64,000 bases of DNA from Viridibacterium curvum (GTDB lineage Bacteria > Pseudomonadota > Gammaproteobacteria > Burkholderiales > Rhodocyclaceae): NCBI RefSeq assembly GCF_039544165.1, contig NZ_BAABLD010000008.1, positions 992,001-1,056,000 on the forward strand, written 5' to 3'. This document shows positions 44,295 to 52,882 of this stretch, in pieces. The notes under the pieces are model-generated. The model saw only the letters and a program-made list of their open reading frames with translations. It did not search any database and was not told where the DNA came from. The translations under genes and the position numbers were made by a program. Positions within the stretch are counted from its first letter, which is position 1. Every line of letters starts with the position of its first letter.

Positions 44295-44346
44295 TTTTCA
44301 ATCCAGTGGGGCGGCTGTCGTGGCCGCCTCCTTCACAGGAGCTGCC

Positions 44347-44685
44347 ATGAAATTCGTAACAGCCATCATCAAGCCCTTCAAGCTGGACGAAGTGCGTGAA
44401 GCACTTTCGGCCATCGGTGTTCAGGGCGTCACGGTCACTGAAGTCAAGGGCTTCGGTCGTCAGAAGGGTCACACCGAGCTTTACCGTGGTGCAGAGTACG
44501 TCGTCGACTTTCTGCCCAAGGTGAAGATCGAAGTGGCCATTGCCGACGACCTGCTCGACCAGGTCATCGAAGCCATCGAGAAAGCGGCCAATACCGGCAA
44601 GATCGGTGACGGCAAGATTTTTGTCTTCGACCTGCAGCAAGCCATCCGCATCCGCACCGGCGAAACCGGTGGTGACGCACTCTGA
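44347..44685 (+). CDS. glnK: Nitrogen regulatory protein P-II (GlnK)
   Basis: 112 residues from the ATG at 44347 (CAGGAG upstream); longer frames run into the porin gene. All PII marks are present: MKFVTAIIKPFKLDEVREAL, the T-loop RGAEY with uridylylation site Y51, and the C-terminal GKIGDGKIFVFDL. It senses 2-oxoglutarate and ATP/ADP and, when unmodified, blocks AmtB. Pairing with amtB supports GlnK rather than GlnB. Cotranscribed from the sigma-54 promoter at 43400. Confidence 0.96.
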   Translation: MKFVTAIIKPFKLDEVREALSAIGVQGVTVTEVKGFGRQKGHTELYRGAEYVVDFLPKVKIEVAIADDLLDQVIEAIEKAANTGKIGDGKIFVFDLQQAIRIRTGETGGDAL

Positions 44686-44705
44686 TCAATAAGAGAGACG
44701 AGAAC

Positions 44706-46199
44706 ATGAAAAACTTTTTTGCGATTGTGCTGACGGCCCTGGCTGTCACGCTGTCCGGCGGGGTTTCCGCCCAGGACGCAAGCGCCCCTGCCGCCGCTGC
44801 GGCTGAAGCCTCTGCGCCGGCCGCCGCCGCGACCGCAGCACCTGCCGCTGCCGAAGCTTCGGCCCCGGCTGCTGCCGCACCCGCTCCGGTTGCCAGCAAG
44901 CCTGACAATGCCTGGCTGATTGTTGCCACGGCCTTCGTCATCCTGATGTCCATCCCCGGTCTGGCCCTGTTCTACGGTGGTCTGGTCCGTACCAAGAACG
45001 CCTTGTCCGTGCTGATGCAGGTCTTCGTGATCTTCTCGCTGATCTCGGTGCTGTGGGTCGTCTATGGCTACTCGCTGGCCTTTGGCGGCGCAGGCAACTA
45101 CTTCGGTGACTTCGGCAAGCTCTTCCTGTCCGGCGTGACGCCCGATTCGGCGGCGGCAACCTGGAGCAAGGGCGTGTTTGTGTCCGAGATGATCTACGTG
45201 GCCTTCCAGGGCGCGTTTGCGGCCATCACGGTCGGCCTGATCATCGGCGCCTTCGCCGAGCGCATCAAGTTCTCGGCCCTGCTGATCTTCGCAATCATCT
45301 GGTTCACCTTCAGCTACATCCCGATGGCCCACATGGTCTGGTTCTGGGCGGGTCCTGATGCCTACACCGATGCTGCAGCCGCAACGGCGGCGGGTGCAAC
45401 GGCTGGTCTGATGTTCCAGTGGGGCGCGCTCGACTTCGCCGGCGGCACCGTGGTGCACATCAACGCCGCTGTGGCAGGTCTGGTGGGTGCTTTCGTGATC
45501 GGCAAGCGCATCGGCTTCGGCAAGGAATCGATGGCCCCGCACAGCCTGACGCTGACCATGATCGGCGCCTCCCTGCTGTGGTTCGGCTGGTTCGGTTTCA
45601 ACGCAGGTTCCGCTCTGGAAGCCAACGGCATCGCCGCGCTGGCCTTCCTGAACACCTGGGTTGCCACCGCTGCCGCCACCATGAGCTGGCTGCTGGCAGA
45701 GTGGATGCTCAAGGGCAAGCCCTCGATGCTGGGTGCCGCTTCGGGCGCCGTTGCGGGTCTGGTTGCCATCACCCCGGCTTGCGGCTACGTCGGCGTGGTG
45801 GGTGCCATCATCATCGGCCTGCTGGCGGGTGTGGCTTGCCTGTGGGGCGTCAATGGCCTCAAGCGCATGCTGGGTGCTGACGATGCGCTCGACGTGTTCG
45901 GTGTGCACGGCGTGGGCGGCATCCTCGGTGCCATCCTGACCGGTGTGTTCGCAGCCCCCTCGCTGGGTGGCGTGGGCATCTGGGACTACGTGGCCAACGC
46001 TGCTTCGCCTGAGTACTCGATCGCTGGCCAGGTCTGGATCCAGCTCAAGGCCGTGCTGCTGACCATCGTCTGGTCGGGTGTGGTGTCCATCGTGGCCTAC
46101 AAGCTGGTCGACATGTTCATCGGCCTGCGTGTGCCGGAAGACGAAGAGCGCGAAGGTCTGGACATCTCCAGCCACGGCGAATCGGCTTACCACTACTGA
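44706..46199 (+). CDS. amtB: Ammonium transporter AmtB with Ala/Pro-rich N terminus
   Basis: 497 residues. Signal peptide (cleavage after VSA, about residue 22), then a low-complexity Ala/Pro/Ser stretch (about 23-67) before the first of about eleven membrane helices. Conserved marks: IPGLALFYGGLVRTKN, the twin pore His in VVHINAAVAGL and FGVHGVGGILG, and WFGWFGFNAGS. Exports no substrate; it conducts ammonium inward and is gated by GlnK, its neighbour upstream. The long Ala-rich periplasmic tail between signal and first helix is not usual in the E. coli protein. A strong terminator follows. Confidence 0.95.
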   Translation: MKNFFAIVLTALAVTLSGGVSAQDASAPAAAAAEASAPAAAATAAPAAAEASAPAAAAPAPVASKPDNAWLIVATAFVILMSIPGLALFYGGLVRTKNALSVLMQVFVIFSLISVLWVVYGYSLAFGGAGNYFGDFGKLFLSGVTPDSAAATWSKGVFVSEMIYVAFQGAFAAITVGLIIGAFAERIKFSALLIFAIIWFTFSYIPMAHMVWFWAGPDAYTDAAAATAAGATAGLMFQWGALDFAGGTVVHINAAVAGLVGAFVIGKRIGFGKESMAPHSLTLTMIGASLLWFGWFGFNAGSALEANGIAALAFLNTWVATAAATMSWLLAEWMLKGKPSMLGAASGAVAGLVAITPACGYVGVVGAIIIGLLAGVACLWGVNGLKRMLGADDALDVFGVHGVGGILGAILTGVFAAPSLGGVGIWDYVANAASPEYSIAGQVWIQLKAVLLTIVWSGVVSIVAYKLVDMFIGLRVPEDEEREGLDISSHGESAYHY

Positions 46200-46231
46200 T
46201 GTGATCAGGGTTCGCGCAAGCGGATTCTTTC

Positions 46232-46257
46232 AGGGCGCCCCTCGGGGCGCCCTTTTT
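46232..46257 (+). terminator. Intrinsic terminator of the amtB operon
   Basis: Stem AGGGCGCCCC (46232-46241) and GGGGCGCCCT (46244-46253), followed by T run. Confidence 0.9.
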
Positions 46258-46322
46258 CATGGGCCTCGTCAGCACGTTGCGCGCAAGGCGATAATCGGGA
46301 ATCCATTCCCGTACCTGCTGCC

Positions 46323-47840
46323 ATGCCCGCCCCTGACGACGACTACCTCGAACGCATCCTCAACGCCCGCGTCTATGAAGCAGCGACCGAGACGCCGCTG
46401 GATGCCGCGACCAACCTGTCGCGCCGCATGGGGCACCAGATCTGGCTCAAGCGGGAAGACCTGCAGCCGGTGTTCTCGTTCAAGCTGCGAGGCGCCTACA
46501 ACAAGATGGCGCAGCTATCCGCAGAGCAGCTCGGGCGTGGCGTGATCTGCGCCTCTGCGGGCAACCACGCGCAGGGCGTGGCGCTGTCGGCCCAGAAGCT
46601 GGGCTGCCGCGCCGTCATCGTGATGCCGACCACCACGCCGGCGATCAAGGTTGATGCCGTGCGCACACGTGGCGCTGAGGTGGTCCTGCATGGCGAAAGC
46701 TACGACATGGCCTATGCCCATGCACGCGAGCTGGAAGCAGCGCAGGGCCTGACTTTCGTCCATCCGTTCGACGACCCCGACGTCATAGCCGGCCAGGGCA
46801 CGATAGGCATGGAGATTCTTCGGCAACATCCGAGGCAGCTTGACGCCGTATTCTGCTGCGTGGGTGGTGGCGGTTTGCTCGCGGGCGTAGCGGCTTACAT
46901 CAAGCGTCTGCGGCCCCAGACCTTGCTGATCGGCGTGGAGGCAGATGATGCCGACGCGATGGCGCAATCGCTGGCGGCCGGGCAGCGCATTGCACTGTCC
47001 CAGGTAGGGCTGTTTGCCGATGGCGCGGCGGTCAAGCTCGTGGGTGAGGAAACCTTTCGCCTGTGCCAGAAATACGTCGATGCCATCATCCGCGTCGACA
47101 ACGATGCCATCTGTGCCGCCATCAAGGATGTCTTCGAAGACACGCGCTCCATTCTTGAACCGGCTGGCGCCTTGGCGCTGGCGGGGGCCAAGGTCTGGCT
47201 CGCGCAGCAAACTGCGGCGCGCAGCGTGGTGGCCGTTGCGAGCGGCGCCAACATGAATTTCGATCGTCTGCGCTTTGTGGCCGAGCGTGCCGAGCTGGGC
47301 GAGCAGCGTGAAGCCGTGCTTGCCGTCACCATTCCCGAACAGCCCGGCAGCTTCAAGGCCTTCTGCGCACAGCTTGGCGGACGCAACGTCACGGAATTCA
47401 ACTACCGCTACAACGACGTCTCGCAGGCCCACATCTTCGTGGGTGTGGCGATAGCGCATCGTGGTGAGGCCACGCAGCTGGTCGATGCACTTGCGGCACA
47501 TGGCTTGCCTGCGTTGGACCTCACTGACGACGAGATGGCCAAGTCGCACATCCGCTACATGGTGGGTGGGCGCACGCCACTGGCGCGTGACGAGCGGATC
47601 TACCGCTTCATCTTTCCCGAGCGCCCCGGCGCCTTGCTGGGCTTTCTCGACAAACTGCGTTCAGACTGGAATATCAGCCTGTTCCATTACCGCAACCACG
47701 GCGCCGATTTTGGTCGCGTCCTGATCGGCTTGCAGGTGCCGCCCGATGATGCGCCGGCCTTCGAGGCCTTTCTGCAGCATGTGGGCTATGAATGCGTGGA
47801 GGAGACGAACAACCCGGCTTACAGGCTGTTTCTTGGGTGA
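46323..47840 (+). CDS. ilvA: Threonine ammonia-lyase, biosynthetic
   Basis: 505 residues, the length of the allosteric biosynthetic form. PLP-binding Lys54 in FSFKLRGAYNKM, ASAGNHAQGVALSA, GGGGLLAGVAAYIK and SGANMNFDRLRFVAERAELGE. Two C-terminal ACT-like regulatory domains (about 325-410 and 420-505). It converts threonine to 2-oxobutanoate, the first committed isoleucine step, and is normally inhibited by isoleucine. Other ilv genes are not here. Confidence 0.95.
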   Translation: MPAPDDDYLERILNARVYEAATETPLDAATNLSRRMGHQIWLKREDLQPVFSFKLRGAYNKMAQLSAEQLGRGVICASAGNHAQGVALSAQKLGCRAVIVMPTTTPAIKVDAVRTRGAEVVLHGESYDMAYAHARELEAAQGLTFVHPFDDPDVIAGQGTIGMEILRQHPRQLDAVFCCVGGGGLLAGVAAYIKRLRPQTLLIGVEADDADAMAQSLAAGQRIALSQVGLFADGAAVKLVGEETFRLCQKYVDAIIRVDNDAICAAIKDVFEDTRSILEPAGALALAGAKVWLAQQTAARSVVAVASGANMNFDRLRFVAERAELGEQREAVLAVTIPEQPGSFKAFCAQLGGRNVTEFNYRYNDVSQAHIFVGVAIAHRGEATQLVDALAAHGLPALDLTDDEMAKSHIRYMVGGRTPLARDERIYRFIFPERPGALLGFLDKLRSDWNISLFHYRNHGADFGRVLIGLQVPPDDAPAFEAFLQHVGYECVEETNNPAYRLFLG

Positions 47841-47849
47841 GGCGGGTGG

Positions 47850-47875
47850 GCAACCGGGCAGGGCTGCCCGGTTGC
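47850..47875. terminator. Hairpin between convergent genes
   Basis: Perfect 11-base stem GCAACCGGGCA (47850-47860) and TGCCCGGTTGC (47865-47875), loop GGGC. No T run on either side, so it may be a weak or Rho-assisted terminator for ilvA and the protease gene. Confidence 0.55.
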
Positions 47876-47882
47876 GAGCACA

Positions 47883-48608
47883 TCAGGTTGGAAATCCGCC
47901 AACGCGCACGGTGCTCAACATGTCGTGCACCTCGCTGGTCATGACTGCGAGGTATCCGATCAGTGCGATGTACAGCGCACCATATTCCAGTCGTTTGGCT
48001 AGCGGTACTTCGAAGTAGTGCTGGATTTCGTGACGCGTTTTCCAGGCGTCCCATAGCTGCGGAGCGGCGAGCAGGGTCATGATGAACAAGGCTGGACTGG
48101 GGCGCCAGAGCAGCAAAGCGATCAGGACGGGAACTCCGACAAACCAGATCCGGCGCGAGATGGCTGCGGTGATGCGGCCGCCATCAAACAGAGGAACTGG
48201 CAGAAGATTGAGCAAGTTCAGGAAGAAGCCCGAATAGGCGACCGCAAGTAACAAGGGACTGTGCTGGTCCCTGGCGAAGAAGTAGCAGATCAGCGCGGCC
48301 AGCGTGCCCGCCAAAGGGCCTGCGATACCGACGTAGGCTTCCGTCTCTGCGTCGTGTGGCATGCGTTCCAGTTGCGTCCATGCTCCGATGAATGGGATGA
48401 AGGTTGGCAAGCCGGCTGGCAGGCCACGCTGGCGCGCCGCGATGAAGTGCCCCATTTCATGCAGGAACATCATCGCAACGAAACCGACCGCGTACCCCCA
48501 GCCGAAAATCCAGGCGTACAGGACCACAGATACGAGCATGCTGCCGCCGGTGGTGAGGAGCTTGCCGAGCTTGGCGCCATTGAGCAGCAGAAGCAGCAGC
48601 TTGATCAT
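47883..48608 (-). CDS. Site-2 protease family (M50) membrane metalloprotease
   Basis: 241 residues from the ATG at 48608. Several membrane helices with the zinc motif HEMGH near residue 50 and the third ligand region LLPVPLFDGGRI (N/PxxDGG). This is an S2P-type intramembrane protease; the substrate is unknown. It lies seven bases downstream of the DUF2167 membrane protein gene and is likely coexpressed with it. Confidence 0.87.
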   Translation of the reverse strand: MIKLLLLLLNGAKLGKLLTTGGSMLVSVVLYAWIFGWGYAVGFVAMMFLHEMGHFIAARQRGLPAGLPTFIPFIGAWTQLERMPHDAETEAYVGIAGPLAGTLAALICYFFARDQHSPLLLAVAYSGFFLNLLNLLPVPLFDGGRITAAISRRIWFVGVPVLIALLLWRPSPALFIMTLLAAPQLWDAWKTRHEIQHYFEVPLAKRLEYGALYIALIGYLAVMTSEVHDMLSTVRVGGFPT

Positions 48609-48615
48609 GTCCGCC

Positions 48616-49518
48616 TCAGGCCTCGTCGTTCCTGCCGAACAGCTTCTTCGCACCTGCGCCCAGTGCAACCACGCCAATCAGCACCAGTTTCCAGGCTTTG
48701 AGCATGAAGGCGCCGATGACCGCCAGTAGCCCCAGCTTCTTGGCGGCAATACCGCCGACGAGGGCGGCGAGGCCGTACTCGGCGACCTTGTCGGTGTCAG
48801 CGTTGAAGTCTTCGTAGCGTTTGCCCTCGTTGAAGTTCACGGCGGCCAGCAGCTCGCGCGCCAGCGGCTTTTGCGCTTCGATCTCTTTCAGGCCGGTGAC
48901 GAGATTCAGGGTCAAGTAGCCTTCGCGGCCGAGCACATAGGTGTTGTAGTTGATGCCTTGTTCGCTGTCGGCCGGCGCGCCCTTGTTGCGCGACGAGATC
49001 GACCAGATCAGGCGGTGCGTGCCGGCGTCATAGCCGGGTTTCTCTACCCAGCCTATGATGTCCATCTCGGGCAGGCCGCGTGCAGCGCGATCCTTGTTGC
49101 CTTCGGCCGTGCCTTCGCGAATGTTGCTCAGCAATTCGTCCGCGTTCCAGGTCTTGGCGTCTTCGTCCTTGATGTAACCGGACTTCTCGAAGTCCACGGT
49201 CACGAAACCCTCGATCTTGTCGCCGACGATGACACCGATGAAACGCGCGTCTGTGTGATTGCCCATGGCACTCATCCAGCGTGCGGCCTCGGCCTTGGGG
49301 ACGAATGCGTAACCGGCCGGCAGCTTGAGTTTCGCCTGATCGGTCAGGGGAATCTCCACCGGGCCCGGCTGCAGGGCTGTGCGTACAGCCGCGACAGCGC
49401 TTTCCATCTCCTGTTGTTGTTTGTCTTGTCCTGCCCCGTCTTGCGCGAAAGCCGGGCCGGTGAACGCCAGCAGGGTGGCGAAAGCGGCACCGATAACTGA
49501 TTTCCTGGCTGTCTTCAT
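48616..49518 (-). CDS. DUF2167 domain membrane-anchored protein
   Basis: 300 residues from the ATG at 49518 (MKTARKSV). Signal peptide cleaved after AFA-Q (about residue 25), a periplasmic DUF2167 domain (about 45-260; LPAGYAFVPKAEAARWM, DDxK-rich DEDAKTWNADELL, GWVEKPGYDAGTHRLIW) and a C-terminal hydrophobic segment (about 262-292). Function unknown. Paired with the M50 protease downstream, which suggests the protease may act on it or with it. Confidence 0.87.
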   Translation of the reverse strand: MKTARKSVIGAAFATLLAFTGPAFAQDGAGQDKQQQEMESAVAAVRTALQPGPVEIPLTDQAKLKLPAGYAFVPKAEAARWMSAMGNHTDARFIGVIVGDKIEGFVTVDFEKSGYIKDEDAKTWNADELLSNIREGTAEGNKDRAARGLPEMDIIGWVEKPGYDAGTHRLIWSISSRNKGAPADSEQGINYNTYVLGREGYLTLNLVTGLKEIEAQKPLARELLAAVNFNEGKRYEDFNADTDKVAEYGLAALVGGIAAKKLGLLAVIGAFMLKAWKLVLIGVVALGAGAKKLFGRNDEA

Positions 49519-49711
49519 GGATTCCCCGATCTGAGTGGATTGATGGCCGAAAAGGTCGGCCGGGTCTGGCTCCTGCCCCCGCAGGATGCGCGTACGTGTC
49601 CGGAGAACGTACGGCAGACAAGGCATTCGCGGCTTGGCCGGATTTGAGCTGGATCAAGCTTTGCGATTGCCTGAGGCGAGAGCATAGCGTCTTTCATCAT
49701 GAAGGCTGGCT

Positions 49712-50926
49712 ATGACCGCCGCGATCCCCGTGCTCACACACACACTCCCCAATCTGATTTTGCGTGGCCGTCCACTCCTGCCCGTCGTGCAAGGCGGCAT
49801 GGGCGTTGGCGTCTCTGCTCACCGCCTTGCCGGCACCGTCGCTTCGCTGGGTGGGCTTGGCACCATTGCCAGTGTCGATCTGCGTCGCTTGCATGCCGAT
49901 CTCATGGCACGTACCGAGGGTGCGACGCGCGAGCTCATCGAAGCGGCCAACCTCGAAGCGCTGGATCGCGAGGTCAAAGCTGCGCTGGAGCTGGCGCGCG
50001 GCGCGGGTGCTGTGGCTGTGAATGTCATGCGTGCCGTCAGTCAGTACGCCGACTATGTGCGCCAGGCCTGCCGTTCCGGCGCCAACGCCATTGTCATGGG
50101 CGCCGGCTTGCCGCTGGATTTGCCGGAGCTCGTGTCTGAGTTCAAGGAGGTGGCCCTGATCCCCATCCTGTCCGATGCGCGAGGCCTGTCGCTGGTGGTC
50201 AAACGCTGGATGCGCAAGGGGCGCCTGCCCGATGCCGTGGTGCTGGAGCATCCGGGCTGGGCGGGCGGTCACCTTGGCGCGGCAAATGTGGGCGACACCG
50301 CCAACCAGCGTTTCGATATGGAAACCGTGCTGCCCGAGTGCGTGCAGGCGCTTGAACAGCTTGGGCTGAAACCGGGCGAGATCCCCCTCATCGCAGCGGG
50401 TGGCGTGAACTCGCATGAACGCATCCGCGAGCTGATGGCGCTGGGTGCTTCGGCCGTGCAGGTCGGCACTGCCTTTGCCGTGACCGAAGAGGGCGATGCC
50501 GACATCGAGTTCAAGCATGTGCTGGCCAATGCGAAGCCCGAAGACATCGTCGAATTCATGAGTGTGGCGGGCCTGCCGGCGCGTGCCGTCAACACGCCAT
50601 GGTTGTCGCGTTACCTGCAGCGTGAGACCAAACTGCAGGCAGCTGCCGAACGTACAGCCGATGCGGAACGGAATTGCTCGCAGCGCTGGGATTGCCTGAT
50701 CCAGTGCGGCCTGCGTGATCGCCTGCCCAAGGCCGGCCAGTTCTGCATCGACAAGCACCTTGCCGCAGCCTGCCACGGTGACGTGAAGAATGGCCTGTTC
50801 TTCCGCGGCAAGGGCATGCTGCCCTTTGGCAACGAGATCCGCCCGGTGCGTGACGTGCTGGAATTCCTGTTGCGTGCGCCGCAGGCCTTGGGTTCGCCGT
50901 TGACCAAGGCTGCCCGGCCGGCCTGA
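49712..50926 (+). CDS. Nitronate monooxygenase-type flavin oxidoreductase
   Basis: 404 residues. FMN TIM-barrel marks: LPVVQGGMGVGVSAHRLAGTVAS at the start, AVNVMRAVSQYADYVRQA, LEHPGWAGGHLG, AAGGVNSHERIRELMALGASAVQVGTAF. The C-terminal part is Cys-rich (CSQRWDCLIQCGLRD) and ends with RGKGMLPFGNEIRPV, as in a subfamily of unknown substrate. Distinct from the enzyme at 25959. A 16-base-pair terminator follows and separates it from the convergent hprK. Confidence 0.87.
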   Translation: MTAAIPVLTHTLPNLILRGRPLLPVVQGGMGVGVSAHRLAGTVASLGGLGTIASVDLRRLHADLMARTEGATRELIEAANLEALDREVKAALELARGAGAVAVNVMRAVSQYADYVRQACRSGANAIVMGAGLPLDLPELVSEFKEVALIPILSDARGLSLVVKRWMRKGRLPDAVVLEHPGWAGGHLGAANVGDTANQRFDMETVLPECVQALEQLGLKPGEIPLIAAGGVNSHERIRELMALGASAVQVGTAFAVTEEGDADIEFKHVLANAKPEDIVEFMSVAGLPARAVNTPWLSRYLQRETKLQAAAERTADAERNCSQRWDCLIQCGLRDRLPKAGQFCIDKHLAAACHGDVKNGLFFRGKGMLPFGNEIRPVRDVLEFLLRAPQALGSPLTKAARPA

Positions 50927-50950
50927 GTTGCCGCCGCAAATTCGCGGCCC

Positions 50951-50986
50951 AAACAACAACGGCGCCTGCGGGCGCCGTTGTTGTTT
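50951..50986. terminator. Bidirectional terminator
   Basis: Stem AAACAACAACGGCGCC (50951-50966) and GGCGCCGTTGTTGTTT (50971-50986), loop TGCG. It serves both the flavin oxidoreductase and hprK. Confidence 0.88.
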
Positions 50987-50996
50987 TGGTTCCTGC

Positions 50997-51938
50997 CTAG
51001 TGCTCGAAGGGATCGTCCCGATCCAGCGCATCGCGCTGGCGGTCGACGAACTCTTGCGTCGAGTCGATGCCGCGCAGTTGCAGGATGGTGTTGCGCACGG
51101 CCGCTTCGAGCAGCACGGCGAGGTTGCGACCTGCCGCCACGGGCAGGATGATGCGGCGTACGCCAACCCCCAGCACGTCCTGTTCCTCATCGTCGAGCGT
51201 GAGGCGCAGCGGTTCGTCCTGCACGTTGCGCTTCTGCAGGTGCACGATGAGACGCAAGCGCATCTTGCGACGACAGGCCGTTTCGCCAAAGATCGTGCGG
51301 ATGTTGAGGATGCCCAGTCCGCGCACTTCGAGAAAGTCCTTGAGCATCTCGGGACACTTGCCCTCGAGTACGCCCGAGGCGATGCGCGAGATCTCGACCA
51401 CGTCGTCGGCAACGAGACCGTGGCCGCGCGAGATGAGTTCGAGCGCGAGTTCGGATTTGCCTGCACCCGAGTCGCCGGTGATGAGCACACCGAGGCCCAG
51501 CACGTCCATGAACACGCCGTGCAGCGAGACGCGCTCGGCGAGACGACGCGACAGGAAGGACCGCAGCACTTCGATGACGCGCGCTGATTCGAGCGGCGAG
51601 GCGAGTACGGGAACGCCAACATCTTCGCAGTTGCGGCGGATGATGTCGGGCACCTCGCAGTCGTCGGCGACGATGATTGCAGGGGGTGGTGCGGCGAGGA
51701 TGGCGAGCAGGTGGTGCTCCAGCTTGTCCTTGGCCTGACGGCGCGCCCATTCGAACTCGGTCTGGCCGATGACCTGCAGGCGCGTGGGGTGGATCAGGTT
51801 GAGGTGGCCGACGAGGTCGGCTGCCCACACGCGGTCATCGTGAACGGTGATATGGGTGTCGAGCCGGCCTGCGACATGGCGCAGGCGCAGCGCGGCCCGG
51901 TTGGCTTCAAACAGCTGGGCGACGCTGGTTCGCCGCAT
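50997..51938 (-). CDS. hprK: HPr kinase/phosphorylase
   Basis: 313 residues from the ATG at 51938 (MRRTSVAQLF, a typical HprK start); a TTG further up is unlikely. Conserved His140 in LHGVF, Walker A GDSGAGKS (155-162), ADDVVEI and the C-terminal signature. In proteobacteria HprK phosphorylates NPr/HPr at Ser within the nitrogen-related PTS. Its start overlaps ptsN by 32 bases. The gene that often follows, rapZ, is absent; a terminator and a convergent gene are found in its place. Confidence 0.95.
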   Translation of the reverse strand: MRRTSVAQLFEANRAALRLRHVAGRLDTHITVHDDRVWAADLVGHLNLIHPTRLQVIGQTEFEWARRQAKDKLEHHLLAILAAPPPAIIVADDCEVPDIIRRNCEDVGVPVLASPLESARVIEVLRSFLSRRLAERVSLHGVFMDVLGLGVLITGDSGAGKSELALELISRGHGLVADDVVEISRIASGVLEGKCPEMLKDFLEVRGLGILNIRTIFGETACRRKMRLRLIVHLQKRNVQDEPLRLTLDDEEQDVLGVGVRRIILPVAAGRNLAVLLEAAVRNTILQLRGIDSTQEFVDRQRDALDRDDPFEH

Positions 51939-52392
51939 TGGCGTCCCACTCGGCAAAGAGGCTGTGCAGCGCGCGCGCGTCGGCGGATTCCGTCAGCGCA
52001 TCGCGGAATTCGCGATCACTGAACATCGTGGCGAGCTCGGACAGCAGCTGCAGATGCGCCTCGTTGGCCTGCTCGGGCACGAGCATGATGAAGATGAGAC
52101 CGACGGGCTTGGCATCCGGGGCATCGAAGTTGATCGCTTCGGCCATGCGCATGAAGGCGCCCAGCGGCGACTTGAGGCCCTTGATGCGGCCGTGCGGAAT
52201 AGCGACGCCTTGCCCAAGCCCGGTGGAGCAGAGCTTCTCACGCTGGGCCAGCGCATCGGTCACCAGCTTGCTGGATACACCGGCCTGGCGTTCAAACATG
52301 ACGCCGGCAGACTCGAACACTGTCTGCTTGTCGCTGGCAGCAAAGTCGATGACAACGTTGGCAGCAGGCAGGATCTTGGAGATCAGGTTCAT
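51907..52392 (-). CDS. ptsN: PTS IIA-like nitrogen regulatory protein PtsN (EIIA-Ntr)
   Basis: 161 residues. Phospho-accepting His67 in GQGVAIPHGRIKG and the fold marks MNLISKILP and LLSELATMFSDREFRDAL. EIIA-Ntr receives phosphate from NPr and regulates potassium and nitrogen/carbon balance. It is encoded downstream of rpoN and hpf and overlaps hprK. The gene-free 153 bases upstream contain a small hairpin. Confidence 0.95.
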   Translation of the reverse strand: MNLISKILPAANVVIDFAASDKQTVFESAGVMFERQAGVSSKLVTDALAQREKLCSTGLGQGVAIPHGRIKGLKSPLGAFMRMAEAINFDAPDAKPVGLIFIMLVPEQANEAHLQLLSELATMFSDREFRDALTESADARALHSLFAEWDANAANQRRPAV

Positions 52393-52511
52393 TGCAGGTA
52401 GTACGGACGCTTCGGCGCCTGGTATTCCGCGAGTTGGCGAGAGAGGGGGGAAAGTTTGCCTGATCGGACAGGCAGCGTCGAGATGAACGAGAGGTTTGTG
52501 CTGAAGCGGCC

Positions 52512-52530
52512 CTCTCCCTGTGCGGGAGAG
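52512..52530 (-). other. Stem-loop between hpf and ptsN
   Basis: Stem CTCTCCC/GGGAGAG with a five-base loop lies just downstream of hpf. Without a strong T run it may slow or process the transcript rather than end it. Confidence 0.5.
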
Positions 52531-52545
52531 AGCCGTCGCAGGGGC

Positions 52546-52872
52546 TCAGCCTTCTGCAGTTTGCTGGTGTTTGATGGCGTCGCGGGTATGGTCGGACGAC
52601 TTTTCCTTGTGCTTGACGACCTGGCGATCGAGTTTGTCGATCATGGCGTCAATGGCGGCGTAAAGGTCTTCGTTGCTGCTTTCCACGAAGATGTCCTTGC
52701 CGCGGACATGAACCGTAACTTCGGCCTTCTGCTTGAGCTTTTCGACAGACAGGATGACATGCGTCGCAGTCACATGGTCGAAGTGACGGATTACCCTGTC
52801 TAGCTTGCCTGTGACGTATTCGCGGATGGCGGGCGTCACATCGAGGTGGTGGCCGGTGATATTCAGGTTCAT
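52546..52872 (-). CDS. hpf: Ribosome hibernation promoting factor HPF
   Basis: 108 residues from the ATG at 52872; longer frames run into rpoN. Short-form HPF/YfiA marks: MNLNITGHHLDVTPAIREYVTGKLDRVIRHFD, VEKLKQKAEVTVHVRGKDIFVESSNEDLYAAIDAMIDKLDRQV. Binds the 30S decoding site in stationary phase. Located ten bases after rpoN, the usual order. Confidence 0.95.
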   Translation of the reverse strand: MNLNITGHHLDVTPAIREYVTGKLDRVIRHFDHVTATHVILSVEKLKQKAEVTVHVRGKDIFVESSNEDLYAAIDAMIDKLDRQVVKHKEKSSDHTRDAIKHQQTAEG

Positions 52873-52882
52873 AAGCGAACTC

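Noticed and set aside
44481..46193. 570-codon minus-strand frame
   Set aside because: Mirror of glnK-amtB; His/Asp/Gly-rich product without any recognisable domain.
49697..51622. 641-codon minus-strand frame
   Set aside because: Runs across the flavin oxidoreductase, its terminator and hprK in a different frame; no protein-like features.
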